DNA from: Microbacterium sp. 70-16
GTDB taxonomy: Bacteria; Actinomycetota; Actinomycetes; Actinomycetales; Microbacteriaceae
DNA length: 64,000 bases
Direction of reading: 5' to 3'
Assembly: GCF_001898315.1 (NCBI RefSeq)
Contig: NZ_MKTQ01000014.1
Coordinates: 159,074 to 223,073 of the forward strand
The notes beneath the pieces are model-generated. The model did not search any database. It was not told the origin of the DNA and was given only the letters and a program-made list of their open reading frames with translations. The stretch's first letter is position 1; every line of letters starts with the position of its first letter. Below are positions 34,324 to 44,354 of the stretch, piece after piece. The position numbers were made by a program, and so were the translations under genes.

Positions 34324-35103
34324 TCAAAACTCCTGGTCGATGAGTTCCACGGGGACGTTCGTCGCGGCATCCTGATCGACGAAGAACATCGTGCGCCGGC
34401 GGCCCTTGGCGCCCGCCGCCGGGACGGTCTCGTAGCTCGCACCGGCCAGGGCGAGTCCGAGCGCCGCAGCCTTGTCGACGCCCGACAGCACGAGCCATAC
34501 GCAACGCGCTGAGTTGATCACGGGGCGGGTGAAGCTCAGGCGCTCCGCGGGCGGCTTGGGGGAGTCCGGCACGGGCACGACGGTGCGGTCGGTGACCTGG
34601 ATCTCCGGACGGTCCGGGAACAGTGAGGCGATGTGCCCGTCCGGGCCGACGCCCAAGAAGCACAGATAGAACGCAGGCCAGGCCTGCTCTTCATCGCCGA
34701 ACCGCGCCAGCTCTTCCGCATAGACGCGGGCCGCGGTCTCCATGTCTGCGACCTCGTCAGCCGCCGGCATGGCGTGCACGTTGTGCGCAGGGATGTCGAT
34801 CTGGTCGATGAACGCGCGACGTGCCGTCACGTCGTTGCGGTCTTCGGCACCGGAGGGCGCGAAATGCTCGTCACCCCACCACAGATGCACGGTCGACCAG
34901 TCGATGTCGCCGCGCCGCGGGTGCGCCCCGAGGGCGCGCAGCACGTCAGAGCCGATGACGCCGCCGGTGAGGGCGATGTGCGAGGTCTTGCCCGCCGAGG
35001 CCCGCCGCGCAAGGCGGACCAAGAGACGTTCCGCGACGTCGGATGCCAATGTCGCGGCATCCGGGCTGATCACAACCCGTTTCTCGGTCCACAATTGCGC
35101 CAT
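34324..35103 (-). CDS. pgl: 6-phosphogluconolactonase
   Basis: 259 residues. It hydrolyses 6-phosphogluconolactone in the oxidative pentose phosphate pathway. Family motifs: ALTGGVIGSDVLRAL (about 44-58), VHLWWGDEHF (about 72-81) and GVGPDGHIASLFP (about 151-163). It is the last gene of tkt-tal-pgi-zwf-opcA-pgl, 8 nt after opcA, and convergent with rbpA across 6 bp with no room for a terminator. Confidence 0.95.
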   Translation of the reverse strand: MAQLWTEKRVVISPDAATLASDVAERLLVRLARRASAGKTSHIALTGGVIGSDVLRALGAHPRRGDIDWSTVHLWWGDEHFAPSGAEDRNDVTARRAFIDQIDIPAHNVHAMPAADEVADMETAARVYAEELARFGDEEQAWPAFYLCFLGVGPDGHIASLFPDRPEIQVTDRTVVPVPDSPKPPAERLSFTRPVINSARCVWLVLSGVDKAAALGLALAGASYETVPAAGAKGRRRTMFFVDQDAATNVPVELIDQEF

Positions 35104-35111
35104 CGGAACTC

Positions 35112-36053
35112 CTAGGACTCAGAAGTGGCGGCGGGCCCGAGCAGGCCCCAGCCCTCCGTGATGACTCGACCATACAGGACGTCCGGATCGAGCCTGCGCA
35201 GCTCTTCGGCGAGGCATTCACGCAGCGTGCGCCGAGGCAGCACGATGTCGTGCGCCGGCTGGCCGGGCTGCGTGAGGGTCGCGTCGATGTCGTTGCTGCG
35301 CTGCAGCAGGATGTCGCCGCTGGGGCGCGTGAGACGGACGAGCTGGATGCCGTGTTCCCAATCCTCGAGGGGCGCAGACCGCCACGTCACGGGGACGTCC
35401 AGCTTGAGCCGCAGCCAGGCGGCGAGGAGCCCCGTCGACGGGGAACTGCCCGCGCCGACGACCTCGACCGCGGTGACCGGCTCGTACGGCGGCTGATCCA
35501 GCACGGCGGCGAGCTGCTCGCGCCAGTGCGTCAGGCGCGTCCAGGCCAGATCCGTGTCGCCGGGCGCATAGGTCGCCCCCAGCTGCGTGAGACGGGTCTT
35601 GGCGAACGGCGGCGTCGAGGCATCCGTGATGCGCCGCTGCGCGACGCGACCGACCTCGGAGGTCGAGGGGTCGACCGGCGGGTGATCGGGCCACCACGCG
35701 ACGACGGGGGCGTCCGGCAGCAGCAGGCCCGTGATGAGGCCTTCCTGGCTCGCCGCGGCGGGACCGTGGGCGCGCAGGACGATGACCTCGCTCGCGCCGG
35801 CGTCGCCGCCCACACGGATCTGCGCGTCGAGCTTGGACTCACCGGCGGTGTCGGCGATCAGCACGATGACGCGCATCGGGTGCTCGCGGGACGCGTCGTT
35901 GGCGGCCTCGATGGCCTCCTCCTGCAGGCCGTGGGTCGTCACGATGACGAGGGTGAGCACGCGCCCCAGAGCGACGGCACCGCCCTCTTCGCGCACGCTG
36001 ACGAGCGAGCGCGCGATCTTCGAGACGGTGGTATCGGGCAGATCGACGATCAT
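35112..36053 (-). CDS. opcA: Glucose-6-phosphate dehydrogenase assembly protein OpcA
   Basis: 313 residues. OpcA is required for full activity or assembly of Zwf in actinobacteria and cyanobacteria. The N-terminal MIVDLPDTTVSKIARSLV and the WWPDHPPVDPSTSEVGRVAQRRI stretch match the family. No catalytic motif is expected. Its ATG overlaps the zwf stop (ATGA), consistent with a fixed ratio of chaperone to enzyme. Confidence 0.94.
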   Translation of the reverse strand: MIVDLPDTTVSKIARSLVSVREEGGAVALGRVLTLVIVTTHGLQEEAIEAANDASREHPMRVIVLIADTAGESKLDAQIRVGGDAGASEVIVLRAHGPAAASQEGLITGLLLPDAPVVAWWPDHPPVDPSTSEVGRVAQRRITDASTPPFAKTRLTQLGATYAPGDTDLAWTRLTHWREQLAAVLDQPPYEPVTAVEVVGAGSSPSTGLLAAWLRLKLDVPVTWRSAPLEDWEHGIQLVRLTRPSGDILLQRSNDIDATLTQPGQPAHDIVLPRRTLRECLAEELRRLDPDVLYGRVITEGWGLLGPAATSES

Positions 36054-37600
36054 GGGCGCCTCCAGACGCGGCCGTCGCGGGCCAGGAGCTCATCAGCGGA
36101 AGAGGGGCCCCACGAACCGGGGGCATACTGCTCGAGCGGACCACCGGCGGCGGTCCAGTACTCTTCGACGGGGTCGAGGATCTTCCACGACAGCTCCACC
36201 TCTTCGTGACGGGGGAACAGCGGCGGGTCGCCGAGCAAGACATCCAGGATGAGGCGTTCGTACGCCTCCGGGCTCGACTCGGTGAACGCGTGTCCGTAAC
36301 CGAAGTCCATCGTCACGTCGCGCACCTCATTGGCGGCGCCCGGCACCTTCGACCCGAACCGGATCGTGACGCCCTCATCGGGCTGCACACGGATCACGAG
36401 CGCGTTCTGGCCGAGCTCGAGCGTCTGGTTGCGCTGGAAGAGGTGCTGCGGCGCGCGCTTGAAGACGACGGCGATCTCGGTGACACGGCGGCCGAGGCGC
36501 TTGCCCGCGCGCAGGTAGAACGGCACGCCCGCCCAGCGGCGCGTGCCGATCTCGAGCTTGATGGCAGCGTACGTCTCCGTCGTCGAGGCGGGGTTCATGC
36601 CGTCTTCGTCGAGGAAGCCGGTGACTTCCTCGCCTCCCTGCCAACCGCCCGCGTACTGACCGCGTGCGGTCGCCGTCGAGAGGTCCTCGGGCAGCCGCAC
36701 AGCGGCGAGCACCTTCTCCTTCTCGGAGCGCAGGTGCGAGGCATCCATCGAGATGGGCTCTTCCATCGCGGTGAGCGCCAACAACTGCAGCAGGTGGTTC
36801 TGGATGACGTCGCGCGCCGCGCCGATGCCGTCGTAGTAGCCCGCACGGCCGCCGACGCCGATGTCCTCAGCCATCGTGATCTGCACGTGGTCGACGTAGT
36901 TGGCGTTCCAGATCGGCTCGTACAACTCGTTCGCGAAGCGCAGCGCGAGGATGTTCTGCACCGTCTCCTTGCCGAGGTAGTGGTCGATGCGGAAGATCGA
37001 GTCGGCGGGGAACGCGACCTCGAGGCCCGCGTTCAGCTCTCGCGCGGTCTGCAGGTCGGAGCCGAACGGCTTCTCGATGACGACGCGGCGCCAGGCATCC
37101 GGGTTGTTCGCCCTATCGTCGACGAGGCCCGAGTCCTTGAGCTGCTTCGTGACGATCGGGAAGTCACGCGGCGGGATCGACAGGTAGAACGCGTGGTTGC
37201 CCATCGTGCCGCGTTCGACGTCGAGCTTCTCGACCGTCTCACGCAGACGCCGGAACGCGTCGGCGTCGCCGAACTCGCCGGAGACGAAGCGGATGCCCTG
37301 CAGCAGCTGCTTCCACGTCTCTTCGCGGAACGGGGTGCGCGCGTACTGGCTCACCGAGTCGTGCACGACCTCGGCGAAGTCCTGGTCCTCCCAGTCGCGA
37401 CGGGCGAAGCCGACCAGCGCGAAGCCGGGGGGCAGCAGACCGCGGTTGGCGAGGTCGTAGACGGCGGGCATGAGCTTCTTGCGTGACAGGTCTCCTGTCA
37501 CGCCGAAGATCACGAGCGCGCTCGGACCGGCGATGCGGTTCAGGCGGCGGTCATCGGGGTCGCGCAGCGGATTGTGGCCGCGCGAGATGTCAACTGTCAT
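36050..37600 (-). CDS. zwf: Glucose-6-phosphate 1-dehydrogenase
   Basis: 516 residues from ATG 37600-37598, preceded by AGGAG. Zwf commits glucose 6-phosphate to the pentose phosphate pathway, producing NADPH. The Rossmann motif IFGVTGDLSRKKL (about 31-43) and the active-site RIDHYLGKE (about 208-216) are clear. A long in-frame extension upstream overlaps pgi and is not used. Coupled to opcA by a 4-nt overlap. Confidence 0.97.
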   Translation of the reverse strand: MTVDISRGHNPLRDPDDRRLNRIAGPSALVIFGVTGDLSRKKLMPAVYDLANRGLLPPGFALVGFARRDWEDQDFAEVVHDSVSQYARTPFREETWKQLLQGIRFVSGEFGDADAFRRLRETVEKLDVERGTMGNHAFYLSIPPRDFPIVTKQLKDSGLVDDRANNPDAWRRVVIEKPFGSDLQTARELNAGLEVAFPADSIFRIDHYLGKETVQNILALRFANELYEPIWNANYVDHVQITMAEDIGVGGRAGYYDGIGAARDVIQNHLLQLLALTAMEEPISMDASHLRSEKEKVLAAVRLPEDLSTATARGQYAGGWQGGEEVTGFLDEDGMNPASTTETYAAIKLEIGTRRWAGVPFYLRAGKRLGRRVTEIAVVFKRAPQHLFQRNQTLELGQNALVIRVQPDEGVTIRFGSKVPGAANEVRDVTMDFGYGHAFTESSPEAYERLILDVLLGDPPLFPRHEEVELSWKILDPVEEYWTAAGGPLEQYAPGSWGPSSADELLARDGRVWRRP

Positions 37601-37614
37601 CAGTGGGGGAGCTC

Positions 37615-39243
37615 CTACTGGGCCGCATCGAACAGGGCGAGCACGTCGGCCTGCGGATCGGTGAGGGTGAGCGTGACGACGGGCCTGCCGTGCGCGACCA
37701 GAACCTGGGCGTCGCCGGCGGCCTGTGCCGCGATGAGCTGGCCGAACGTGAACGGTCGGCCGGGGATCTCGAGGTCGACATCGTCGGCGCCGAGAATCTG
37801 CAGGAAGACGCCGTCGGCGGGTCCGCCCTTGTGGTATTGACCCGTCGAGTGCAGGAACCGCGGCCCCCACCCGAACGTCGTGGGGCGACCGCTGTCCGCC
37901 GCGATCAGTTCACGTAGCCCCGCCAGCTGGGGGACGGCGACGCGATCCACGTACGCCTGAACGGCGACGTAGCCGGTGGGGGAGAGCCGGGCCCAGAGTG
38001 CATCGAAGACGCCCGCGAGGGTGCCGGATGCCGCGAGCTCGGGGTCAGAGACGCGTACCTCGACGTCGCCCTCGACGAAGGCGGGGGCGCCGGCGTCAGG
38101 CCGGCTGTCGAGGAGGCCGCGGGCCGCCTGCTTGGCCGACTCGACGTCGGGCTGGTCGAACGGGTTGATGCCGAGCAGGCGCCCGGCGATCGCGGCCGCG
38201 TACTCCCACACCACCAGCTGCGCGGCCAGCGAGCCGCTCAGCAGCACTTCGTCCGGATGCTGCTCGATGATCTGGAAGTGCACGGCGTCGTCGACGAGGC
38301 GCACGAGCTGCAGATCGGCCGGGGTCTGGTCGACCTCGGGCGAGAGCGGCTGCAGCACGACCGGCAGGATGCCCGTGCCGTTCTTGCCGGTCGATTCGGC
38401 GACGAGCTGTTCGATCCAGTCGGGCAGGCCCTGGATGTGCGTGCCGTCCGAGATCAGACCCAGCTTGTCGCGGCGCGTGCCGTCTGCCGCCGTGCCCGCG
38501 ATCGCGGCCGCGAGCACGAGGGCGGGGTTGCGCTTGTCGTCGATCGCGACTTCGAGCAGGGTGGCCTCGGCTTCATCGAGCAACTCGGTGATGTCGACGC
38601 CCGCCAGTCCCGTCGGCACGAGGCCGAACGCCGTCAGCGCGGAGTATCGGCCGCCGACGGTGGGGTCGGCTGTGAAGACGCGGTAGCCCGCCTCACGGGC
38701 GGAGGCCTCCAACGGCGAGCCGGGGTCGGTCACGACGACGATCCGGTCGGCGGGATCGATGCCGAGATCGCGCCACGCGGCCTCGAACGCACGCCGCGCC
38801 GAGTCGGTCTCGACGGTCGAGCCCGACTTCGACGAGACCACGAGCGCGGTCTGCTCGAGGCCACCCGCTTCGGCATCGCCGTCGATCGCGGCGAGCACCT
38901 GGCCCGGCGCGGTCGAATCGAGGATCACGAGCGGCACGCCCGCGGTCGCGGCGATGACCTCGGGGGCGAGCGACGAGCCGCCCATGCCGGCCAGCACGAT
39001 GCGCGTGATGCCGCGGGCGTTCAGGTCGGCTCGCAGCGCCTCGATCTCGGCCACGAGCGGTCGCGAGACCGTCACGGCATCCACCCAGCCCAGTCGCTGC
39101 GCGGCCTCGGCTGCGGCGTCCGGACCCCAGAGATCCGCGTCGCCCGCCGTCACGCCGCTGGCCACGAGCGCGTCGACCAGACCCGGCAGGGTCTGCTCGA
39201 CGACGCTCTTGACGTGACCGCTGACGTGGATCTCGAAACTCAC
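37615..39243 (-). CDS. pgi: Glucose-6-phosphate isomerase
   Basis: 542 residues from GTG 39243, overlapping the tal stop (GTGA). It interconverts glucose 6-phosphate and fructose 6-phosphate. The two SIS-fold halves are visible: [13 protein letters not shown] (about 93-105) and [10 protein letters not shown] (about 144-153) in the first, and [16 protein letters not shown] near 370-385 in the second. This compact actinobacterial form fits the pentose phosphate operon. Confidence 0.94.
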   Translation of the reverse strand: MSFEIHVSGHVKSVVEQTLPGLVDALVASGVTAGDADLWGPDAAAEAAQRLGWVDAVTVSRPLVAEIEALRADLNARGITRIVLAGMGGSSLAPEVIAATAGVPLVILDSTAPGQVLAAIDGDAEAGGLEQTALVVSSKSGSTVETDSARRAFEAAWRDLGIDPADRIVVVTDPGSPLEASAREAGYRVFTADPTVGGRYSALTAFGLVPTGLAGVDITELLDEAEATLLEVAIDDKRNPALVLAAAIAGTAADGTRRDKLGLISDGTHIQGLPDWIEQLVAESTGKNGTGILPVVLQPLSPEVDQTPADLQLVRLVDDAVHFQIIEQHPDEVLLSGSLAAQLVVWEYAAAIAGRLLGINPFDQPDVESAKQAARGLLDSRPDAGAPAFVEGDVEVRVSDPELAASGTLAGVFDALWARLSPTGYVAVQAYVDRVAVPQLAGLRELIAADSGRPTTFGWGPRFLHSTGQYHKGGPADGVFLQILGADDVDLEIPGRPFTFGQLIAAQAAGDAQVLVAHGRPVVTLTLTDPQADVLALFDAAQ

Positions 39244-40364
39244 CGGGCGCTCTCCGGAGCGTCCGCGAGAGCGGCGGCGACGGTCTGCTTGAGGTCCTGC
39301 CAGGCGGCGATGAACTTGGCGACGCCCTCGTCCTCGAGCACCTGGGTGACGTCGGCGATGTCGACGCCCACGGCGGCGAGCTCGTCGAACGTGCGGTGCG
39401 CGTCGGCGTAGTTGCCGGTGACGGTGTCGCCCGTGATCTCGCCGTGGTCGAAGGTCGCCTCGAGCGTCTTCTCCGGCATGGTGTTGACGGTGCCGGGGGC
39501 GACCAGCTCGGTCACGTACAGCGTGTCGGGCAGGGCCGGGTCCTTGACGCCCGTCGAGGCCCACAGCGGACGCTGCACGTTGGCGCCGGCCGCGATGAGC
39601 TCCTGAGCGTCCGCCGCGGCGAAGCGCTGCTCGAACAGCTCGTAGGCGAGGCGGGCGTTCGCGACGCCGGCCTTCGACTTGAGGGCTGCTGCGGCGTCGC
39701 CGCCGATCTTGGCCAGGCGTGCGTCGACCTCGGTGTCCACGCGGGACACGAAGAAGGATGCGACCGAGTGGAGGGTGGACACGTCGTGCCCGTTCTCCTT
39801 CGCCTGGGCGATGCCGGCGAGGTACGCGTCGATGACCTCGGCGTAGCGCTCGAGCGAGAAGATCAGCGTCACGTTGACCGAGATGCCGGCTGCGAGGGTC
39901 GCGGTGATCGCGGGCAGGCCCGCCTTGGTCGCGGGGATCTTGATGAGCGCGTTCGGGCGGTCGACCTTGGCCCACAGCTGCTGGGCTTCGGCGACCGTGC
40001 CGTCGGTGTCGTGCGCGAGGTCGGGGGAGACCTCGATCGACACGCGGCCGTCGACTCCGCCGGTGGCGTCGAAGACGGGGCGGAAGATGTCGGACGCGTC
40101 GCGCACGTCGGTCGTCGTGATCTCGAAGATCGCCTCGTCGGCCGAGGCACCGCCGCGGGCAAGTTCAGCCAGCGGCGCGTCGTACGAGTTGTCGTTCTTG
40201 TTGCCGATGGCGGCCTGGAAGATCGACGGGTTGGTCGTGACGCCCGTGACGGTGCGGGACTGGATCAGTTCGGCGAGGTTGCCGGAATTGATGCGCGAGC
40301 GGGACAGATCATCGAGCCAGATGCTGACGCCGGCTGCGGACAGGTCCTGGGTGGGGGTGCTCAT
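39240..40364 (-). CDS. tal: Transaldolase
   Basis: 374 residues. Transaldolase moves a dihydroxyacetone unit between sugar phosphates. The Schiff-base Lys lies in [12 protein letters not shown] (about 138-149), and [14 protein letters not shown] (about 40-53) plus [10 protein letters not shown] (about 284-293) are typical of the long actinobacterial/cyanobacterial class. The start overlaps the tkt stop (ATGA) and its own stop overlaps pgi. Confidence 0.96.
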   Translation of the reverse strand: MSTPTQDLSAAGVSIWLDDLSRSRINSGNLAELIQSRTVTGVTTNPSIFQAAIGNKNDNSYDAPLAELARGGASADEAIFEITTTDVRDASDIFRPVFDATGGVDGRVSIEVSPDLAHDTDGTVAEAQQLWAKVDRPNALIKIPATKAGLPAITATLAAGISVNVTLIFSLERYAEVIDAYLAGIAQAKENGHDVSTLHSVASFFVSRVDTEVDARLAKIGGDAAAALKSKAGVANARLAYELFEQRFAAADAQELIAAGANVQRPLWASTGVKDPALPDTLYVTELVAPGTVNTMPEKTLEATFDHGEITGDTVTGNYADAHRTFDELAAVGVDIADVTQVLEDEGVAKFIAAWQDLKQTVAAALADAPESAR

Positions 40365-42439
40365 GCGTTCTCCTTGACAGTTGCACGTGCGGCCTCGACG
40401 ACCGCGTCGGCGGTGACGCCGAACTTCTCGAACAGGGTCTTGTAGTCGGCCGACGCGCCGAAGTGGTCGATACCGACGCTGCGGCCCGTGGAGCCCACGA
40501 TGGTGCGCCACAGCGGGGTGGAGCCGGCCTCGACCGATACGCGGGCGGTGACCGATGCGGGCAGTACCGACTCACGGTATGCGGGCTCCTGCTCGGCGAA
40601 CCACTCGAGCGACGGCGCCGAGACGACGCGCGCCTGGATGCCCTCGGCGGCGAGCGTCTCGCGCGCCGCGACGGCGAGCTGCACCTCAGAACCGGTCGCG
40701 ATCAGGATCACGTCGGGGTTGCCGCCCTCGGCGTCGATGAGCACGTACGCGCCCTTCGCCACACCGTCGGTCCCAGCGAACCCGTCCTCACCGCGGGGGA
40801 ACGTCGGCACGTTCTGACGCGTGAGCGCGATGCCGACCGGTCCGCCCGAGGTGCGACGGACGATCTCGAGCCATGCGGCCGAGGTCTCGTTGGCGTCGGC
40901 GGGGCGGACGACGGTGAAGTTCGGGATCAGGCGCAGGGTCGACAGCTGCTCGATCGGCTGGTGCGTCGGGCCGTCTTCGCCGAGGGCGACCGAGTCGTGG
41001 GTCCAGACGAACACGGACGGGATGTCCATGAGGGCGGCCAGACGCACGGCGGGGCGCATGTAGTCGCTGAAGATCAGGAACGTGCCGCCGAACGGACGGG
41101 TCGGACCGTGCAGCTTGATGCCGTTGACGATCGCGCCCATGGCGTGCTCGCGGATGCCGAAGTGCAGCACCCGACCGTACGGCGAACCCGACCACTCATG
41201 GGTCGACCACTGTGCGGGGATGAAGCTCTTCGCATCCTTGATCGTCGTCAGGTTCGACTCGGCGAGGTCAGCCGAACCGCCCCACAGCTCGGGGAGCTGC
41301 GCGGCGAGGGCGTTGATGACCTGACCGGACGCGGCACGCGTGGAGACGTCCTTGCCGGAGGCGAACTCCGGCGCGGAAAGGCCCTCGGGCAGCTGCCCCG
41401 CCTCGAGGCGGTCGAGCAGTGCCTTGCGCTCGGGGTTGGCCGCGGCCCACGCGTCGAAGGCGACCTGCCAGGCGGCACGCGCCTCGGCGGCACGCGCCGC
41501 AAGACCGCGCGTGTGCGCGATCACGTCGTCTGCGACCTCGAACGTCTGCTCGGGGTCGAACCCGAGGACCTTCTTGGTCGCGGCCAGCTCGTCGGCGCCG
41601 AGGGCGGAGCCGTGGATCTTGCCGCTGTTCTGCTTGCCGGGCGACGGCCAGCCGATGATCGTCTTCAGGACGATGAGCGACGGCTTGTCGGTGACGCCCT
41701 GAGCCGCCTCGATCGCGGCGTACAGCTCCGCGGCATCCTCGACGTACTGACCCGTCTTCTTCCAGTCGACCGTCTGCACGTGCCAGCCGTACGCGTCGTA
41801 ACGCTGTGCGACATCTTCGGTGAACGCGACGTTCGTGTCGTCCTCGATCGAGATCTGGTTCGAGTCGTAGATCGCGATGAGGTTGCCGAGCTGCTGATGC
41901 CCGGCGAGGCTCGACGCCTCGCTCGTGACGCCTTCCTGCAGGTCGCCGTCACCGGCGATGACATACACGAAGTGGTCGAACGGGCTGGTGCCGGCAGCGG
42001 CCTCGGGGTCGAACAGGCCGCGCTCGTAGCGCGCCGCGTAGGCGAAGCCGACGGCGGAGGACAGGCCCTGGCCCAGCGGACCGGTCGTGATCTCGACGCC
42101 CTTGGTGTGGCCGTACTCGGGGTGACCCGGGGTCAGCGAGCCCCACGTGCGCAGCGACTTCAGGTCGTCGAGCTCGAGCCCGAACCCGCCGAGGTACAGC
42201 TGCACGTACTGCGTGAGCGAGGAGTGGCCCGCCGAGAGGATGAACCGGTCGCGGCCCAGCCAATCGGTGTCGGTCGGGTCGTGACGCAGCACCCGCTGGT
42301 AGAGCAGGTAGGCCGCGGGAGCCAAGCTCATCGCGGTGCCTGGGTGACCATTGCCGACCTTCTCGACGGCGTCTGCCGCCAGCACGCGTGCAGTGTCCAC
42401 TGCACGCCGATCGATCTCATCCCACTGCAGATCTGACAC
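40361..42439 (-). CDS. tkt: Transketolase
   Basis: 692 residues from GTG 42439 with GAAAGG upstream. The thiamine diphosphate motif GDGDLQEGV (about 165-173) and following [21 protein letters not shown] (about 29-41) and the central [11 protein letters not shown] (about 427-437) identify transketolase. It heads the tkt-tal-pgi-zwf-opcA-pgl operon, where every junction down to opcA is a 4-nt overlap except pgi-zwf. Divergent from ctaB. Confidence 0.97.
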   Translation of the reverse strand: MSDLQWDEIDRRAVDTARVLAADAVEKVGNGHPGTAMSLAPAAYLLYQRVLRHDPTDTDWLGRDRFILSAGHSSLTQYVQLYLGGFGLELDDLKSLRTWGSLTPGHPEYGHTKGVEITTGPLGQGLSSAVGFAYAARYERGLFDPEAAAGTSPFDHFVYVIAGDGDLQEGVTSEASSLAGHQQLGNLIAIYDSNQISIEDDTNVAFTEDVAQRYDAYGWHVQTVDWKKTGQYVEDAAELYAAIEAAQGVTDKPSLIVLKTIIGWPSPGKQNSGKIHGSALGADELAATKKVLGFDPEQTFEVADDVIAHTRGLAARAAEARAAWQVAFDAWAAANPERKALLDRLEAGQLPEGLSAPEFASGKDVSTRAASGQVINALAAQLPELWGGSADLAESNLTTIKDAKSFIPAQWSTHEWSGSPYGRVLHFGIREHAMGAIVNGIKLHGPTRPFGGTFLIFSDYMRPAVRLAALMDIPSVFVWTHDSVALGEDGPTHQPIEQLSTLRLIPNFTVVRPADANETSAAWLEIVRRTSGGPVGIALTRQNVPTFPRGEDGFAGTDGVAKGAYVLIDAEGGNPDVILIATGSEVQLAVAARETLAAEGIQARVVSAPSLEWFAEQEPAYRESVLPASVTARVSVEAGSTPLWRTIVGSTGRSVGIDHFGASADYKTLFEKFGVTADAVVEAARATVKENA

Positions 42440-42734
42440 TCTTCGCCTTTCGTTGGGGCACGTCCGCGGCCTGTCGTTCTTCTCGGAAGGGAGGGGTGAC
42501 GGCGTCGCGCGCAGGTGTTCTCAGCATATCGAAGGGGCATGCGCCGCGGGCCATGCGTCACCGTTCATGACGCAGTCTGGTTGGCGCGTGTCACGGCGTG
42601 TGTCTCCGTTGTGACAGCGCAGAGTCGTTCCTCTCACTCTGTGGCGGGCCGCGGTGTGAGGTGGGGGAGCGGCGGCGGGAGTTAGTTCTGGCCGATGTCA
42701 TAGACTTGGGCCGACCGATCGGACGGCGGGGGCG
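42440..42734. other. 295-bp divergent intergenic region tkt/ctaB
   Basis: It contains a possible ctaB -10 TAGACT (42701-42706) 28 bp before the ATG and a possible tkt -10 TATGCT on the minus strand near 42525-42530. I find no clear palindromic operator and no ORF with plausible codon use. Confidence 0.4.
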
Positions 42735-43661
42735 ATGGACATCACGACGACGCAGCACAGCGAACGCGTCTCGAAGCGACGCAGCGTGGGCCGCACGATC
42801 AAGGCGTACGTCGCGCTCACCAAGCCCCGCGTGCTCGAGCTGCTGCTCGTGACCACCGTGCCGGTCATGATCCTGGCCCAGAACGGGATGCCTTCACCGC
42901 TGCTCGTGCTCGCGACCGTCATCGGCGGGTCGCTCAGCGCCGGCTCCGCGGCATCCTTCAACATGTACCTCGATCGCGACATCGACGCGCACATGCACCG
43001 CACCGAGAACCGGCCGATCGTGACGGGTGAGATCTCGCCCCGCAACGCGCTGATCTTCTCGTGGGTGCTGGCCGTGGCATCCACGGTCTGGCTGCTGCTG
43101 ACGACGAACTGGCTGGCCGCGACCCTCAGCGTCGTCGCGATCTTCTTCTACGTCGTGATCTACACGATGATCCTCAAGCGCCGCACCGAGCAGAACATCG
43201 TGTGGGGCGGGATCGCGGGCTGCTTCCCCGTGCTCATCGGGTGGTCGGCGGTCACGGGGTCGCTGAGCTGGACGCCGTTCATCCTGTTCCTGCTGGTGTT
43301 CCTGTGGACCCCGCCGCACTACTGGCCGCTCTCGATGAAGTACAAGGGCGACTACCAAGAGGCCGACGTGCCGATGCTCGGCGCGACGCGTGACGGGCTG
43401 CAGGTGGGCCTGCAGGTGATCCTGTACGCGTGGGCGACCGTCGCGTCGTCGCTACTGCTCGTGCCGGTCGCGGGGATGGGCCTGGTCTACACCGTGTCGG
43501 CGCTCGTTTTCGGCGGGTGGTTCATCTACGAGTCGCACGTGCTGTACAACCGCGCCGTGCGCGGCGAGCAGATCAAGCCGATGCGGGTCTTCCACGCGTC
43601 GATCACGTACTTGACGTTGCTCTTCCTCGCGATCGCGATCGATCCGCTGCTGCCGTTCTGA
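42735..43661 (+). CDS. ctaB: Protoheme IX farnesyltransferase (heme O synthase)
   Basis: 308 residues with about nine membrane helices. It adds a farnesyl group to heme B, the first step towards heme A for the terminal oxidase. The prenyltransferase Asp motif [15 protein letters not shown] (about 76-90) and [13 protein letters not shown] (about 141-153) are typical of CtaB/CyoE. Its partner ctaA is at 47790-48737, and an upstream tkt is the usual actinobacterial neighbour. Confidence 0.96.
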   Translation: MDITTTQHSERVSKRRSVGRTIKAYVALTKPRVLELLLVTTVPVMILAQNGMPSPLLVLATVIGGSLSAGSAASFNMYLDRDIDAHMHRTENRPIVTGEISPRNALIFSWVLAVASTVWLLLTTNWLAATLSVVAIFFYVVIYTMILKRRTEQNIVWGGIAGCFPVLIGWSAVTGSLSWTPFILFLLVFLWTPPHYWPLSMKYKGDYQEADVPMLGATRDGLQVGLQVILYAWATVASSLLLVPVAGMGLVYTVSALVFGGWFIYESHVLYNRAVRGEQIKPMRVFHASITYLTLLFLAIAIDPLLPF

Positions 43662-43691
43662 GACCGCCGTTCTGGGGCTGCCGTTCTGGGG
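43650..43691. repeat. Three tandem copies of a GCCGTTCTG-containing unit at the end of ctaB
   Basis: The last codons of ctaB (CTGCCGTTCTGA) are followed by two near-copies (starting about 43666 and 43678), filling most of the short gap to the convergent response-regulator gene. This looks like a small tandem duplication of the gene end. Confidence 0.6.
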
Positions 43692-43703
43692 CGGCGCCGC
43701 GGC

Positions 43704-44354
43704 TCAGCCCGTCGCGGACGCGTCGAGGAACGCCAGCACGGCGCGCACACGCCGGTTCTCGGTGTCGGACGGCGTGATCGCCAGCTTGGTGAAGATGCTC
43801 GTCGTGTGGCTCTCGACAGTGCGCTCGGCCAGCCACAGCCGCGCGGCGATCCCGGCATTGGTCAGGCCTTCGGCCATCAGCGCCAGCACTTCTCTCTCCC
43901 GCACGCTCAGCGGGTCGAGGCGGCCTTCCGCGGCGCGCGCGCCCAGGAGGCGCGCGACAACCTCTTGGTCGAGCGCGGTGCCGCCCTGCTGCACCCTCTC
44001 GAGGGTGTCGAGGAACTCGTCGAACGCGAGCACGCGGTCCTTCAGCAGGTAGCCGAAGCGGCCTCGGGGAAGCAGCTGCATCGCGTGGCGCGCTTCGATG
44101 TGCTGCGACAGCAGCACGATGCCCACGGTGGGGTCGTACTCGCGGATCGCGACCGCGGCTCGAGCACCGTCGTCGGTGCCGTCGGGCGGCATCCGGATGT
44201 CGAGCACGACGATGTCCGGGCGCAGCGACTGCGCCATGGCGACGGCCTCGAGGGCATCGCCGCAGCTGCCGACGACCTCTTGCCCCGCGTCGACCAGCAG
44301 CTTTGCGAGCCCCTCCCGGAACAGCGCGGAGTCCTCGGCGATCAGGATGCGCAC
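43704..44354 (-). CDS. Two-component response regulator, NarL/LuxR type
   Basis: 216 residues. The receiver domain (1-120) has the acidic pocket (Glu7, Asp8) and phospho-acceptor Asp52 in VVLDIRMP, with a Lys in GYLLKDR near 103. A LuxR helix-turn-helix follows (about 150-205) with LSVREREVLALMAEGLTNAGIA and RTVESHTTSIFTKL. Its start overlaps the end of the sensor kinase gene by 13 nt, so the pair is co-translated. Confidence 0.95.
   Translation of the reverse strand: MRILIAEDSALFREGLAKLLVDAGQEVVGSCGDALEAVAMAQSLRPDIVVLDIRMPPDGTDDGARAAVAIREYDPTVGIVLLSQHIEARHAMQLLPRGRFGYLLKDRVLAFDEFLDTLERVQQGGTALDQEVVARLLGARAAEGRLDPLSVREREVLALMAEGLTNAGIAARLWLAERTVESHTTSIFTKLAITPSDTENRRVRAVLAFLDASATG

Noticed and set aside
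37601..37870. Upstream extension of zwf
   Set aside because: It lies wholly within pgi in another frame and is low-complexity Arg-rich; ATG 37600 with AGGAG is the clear start.
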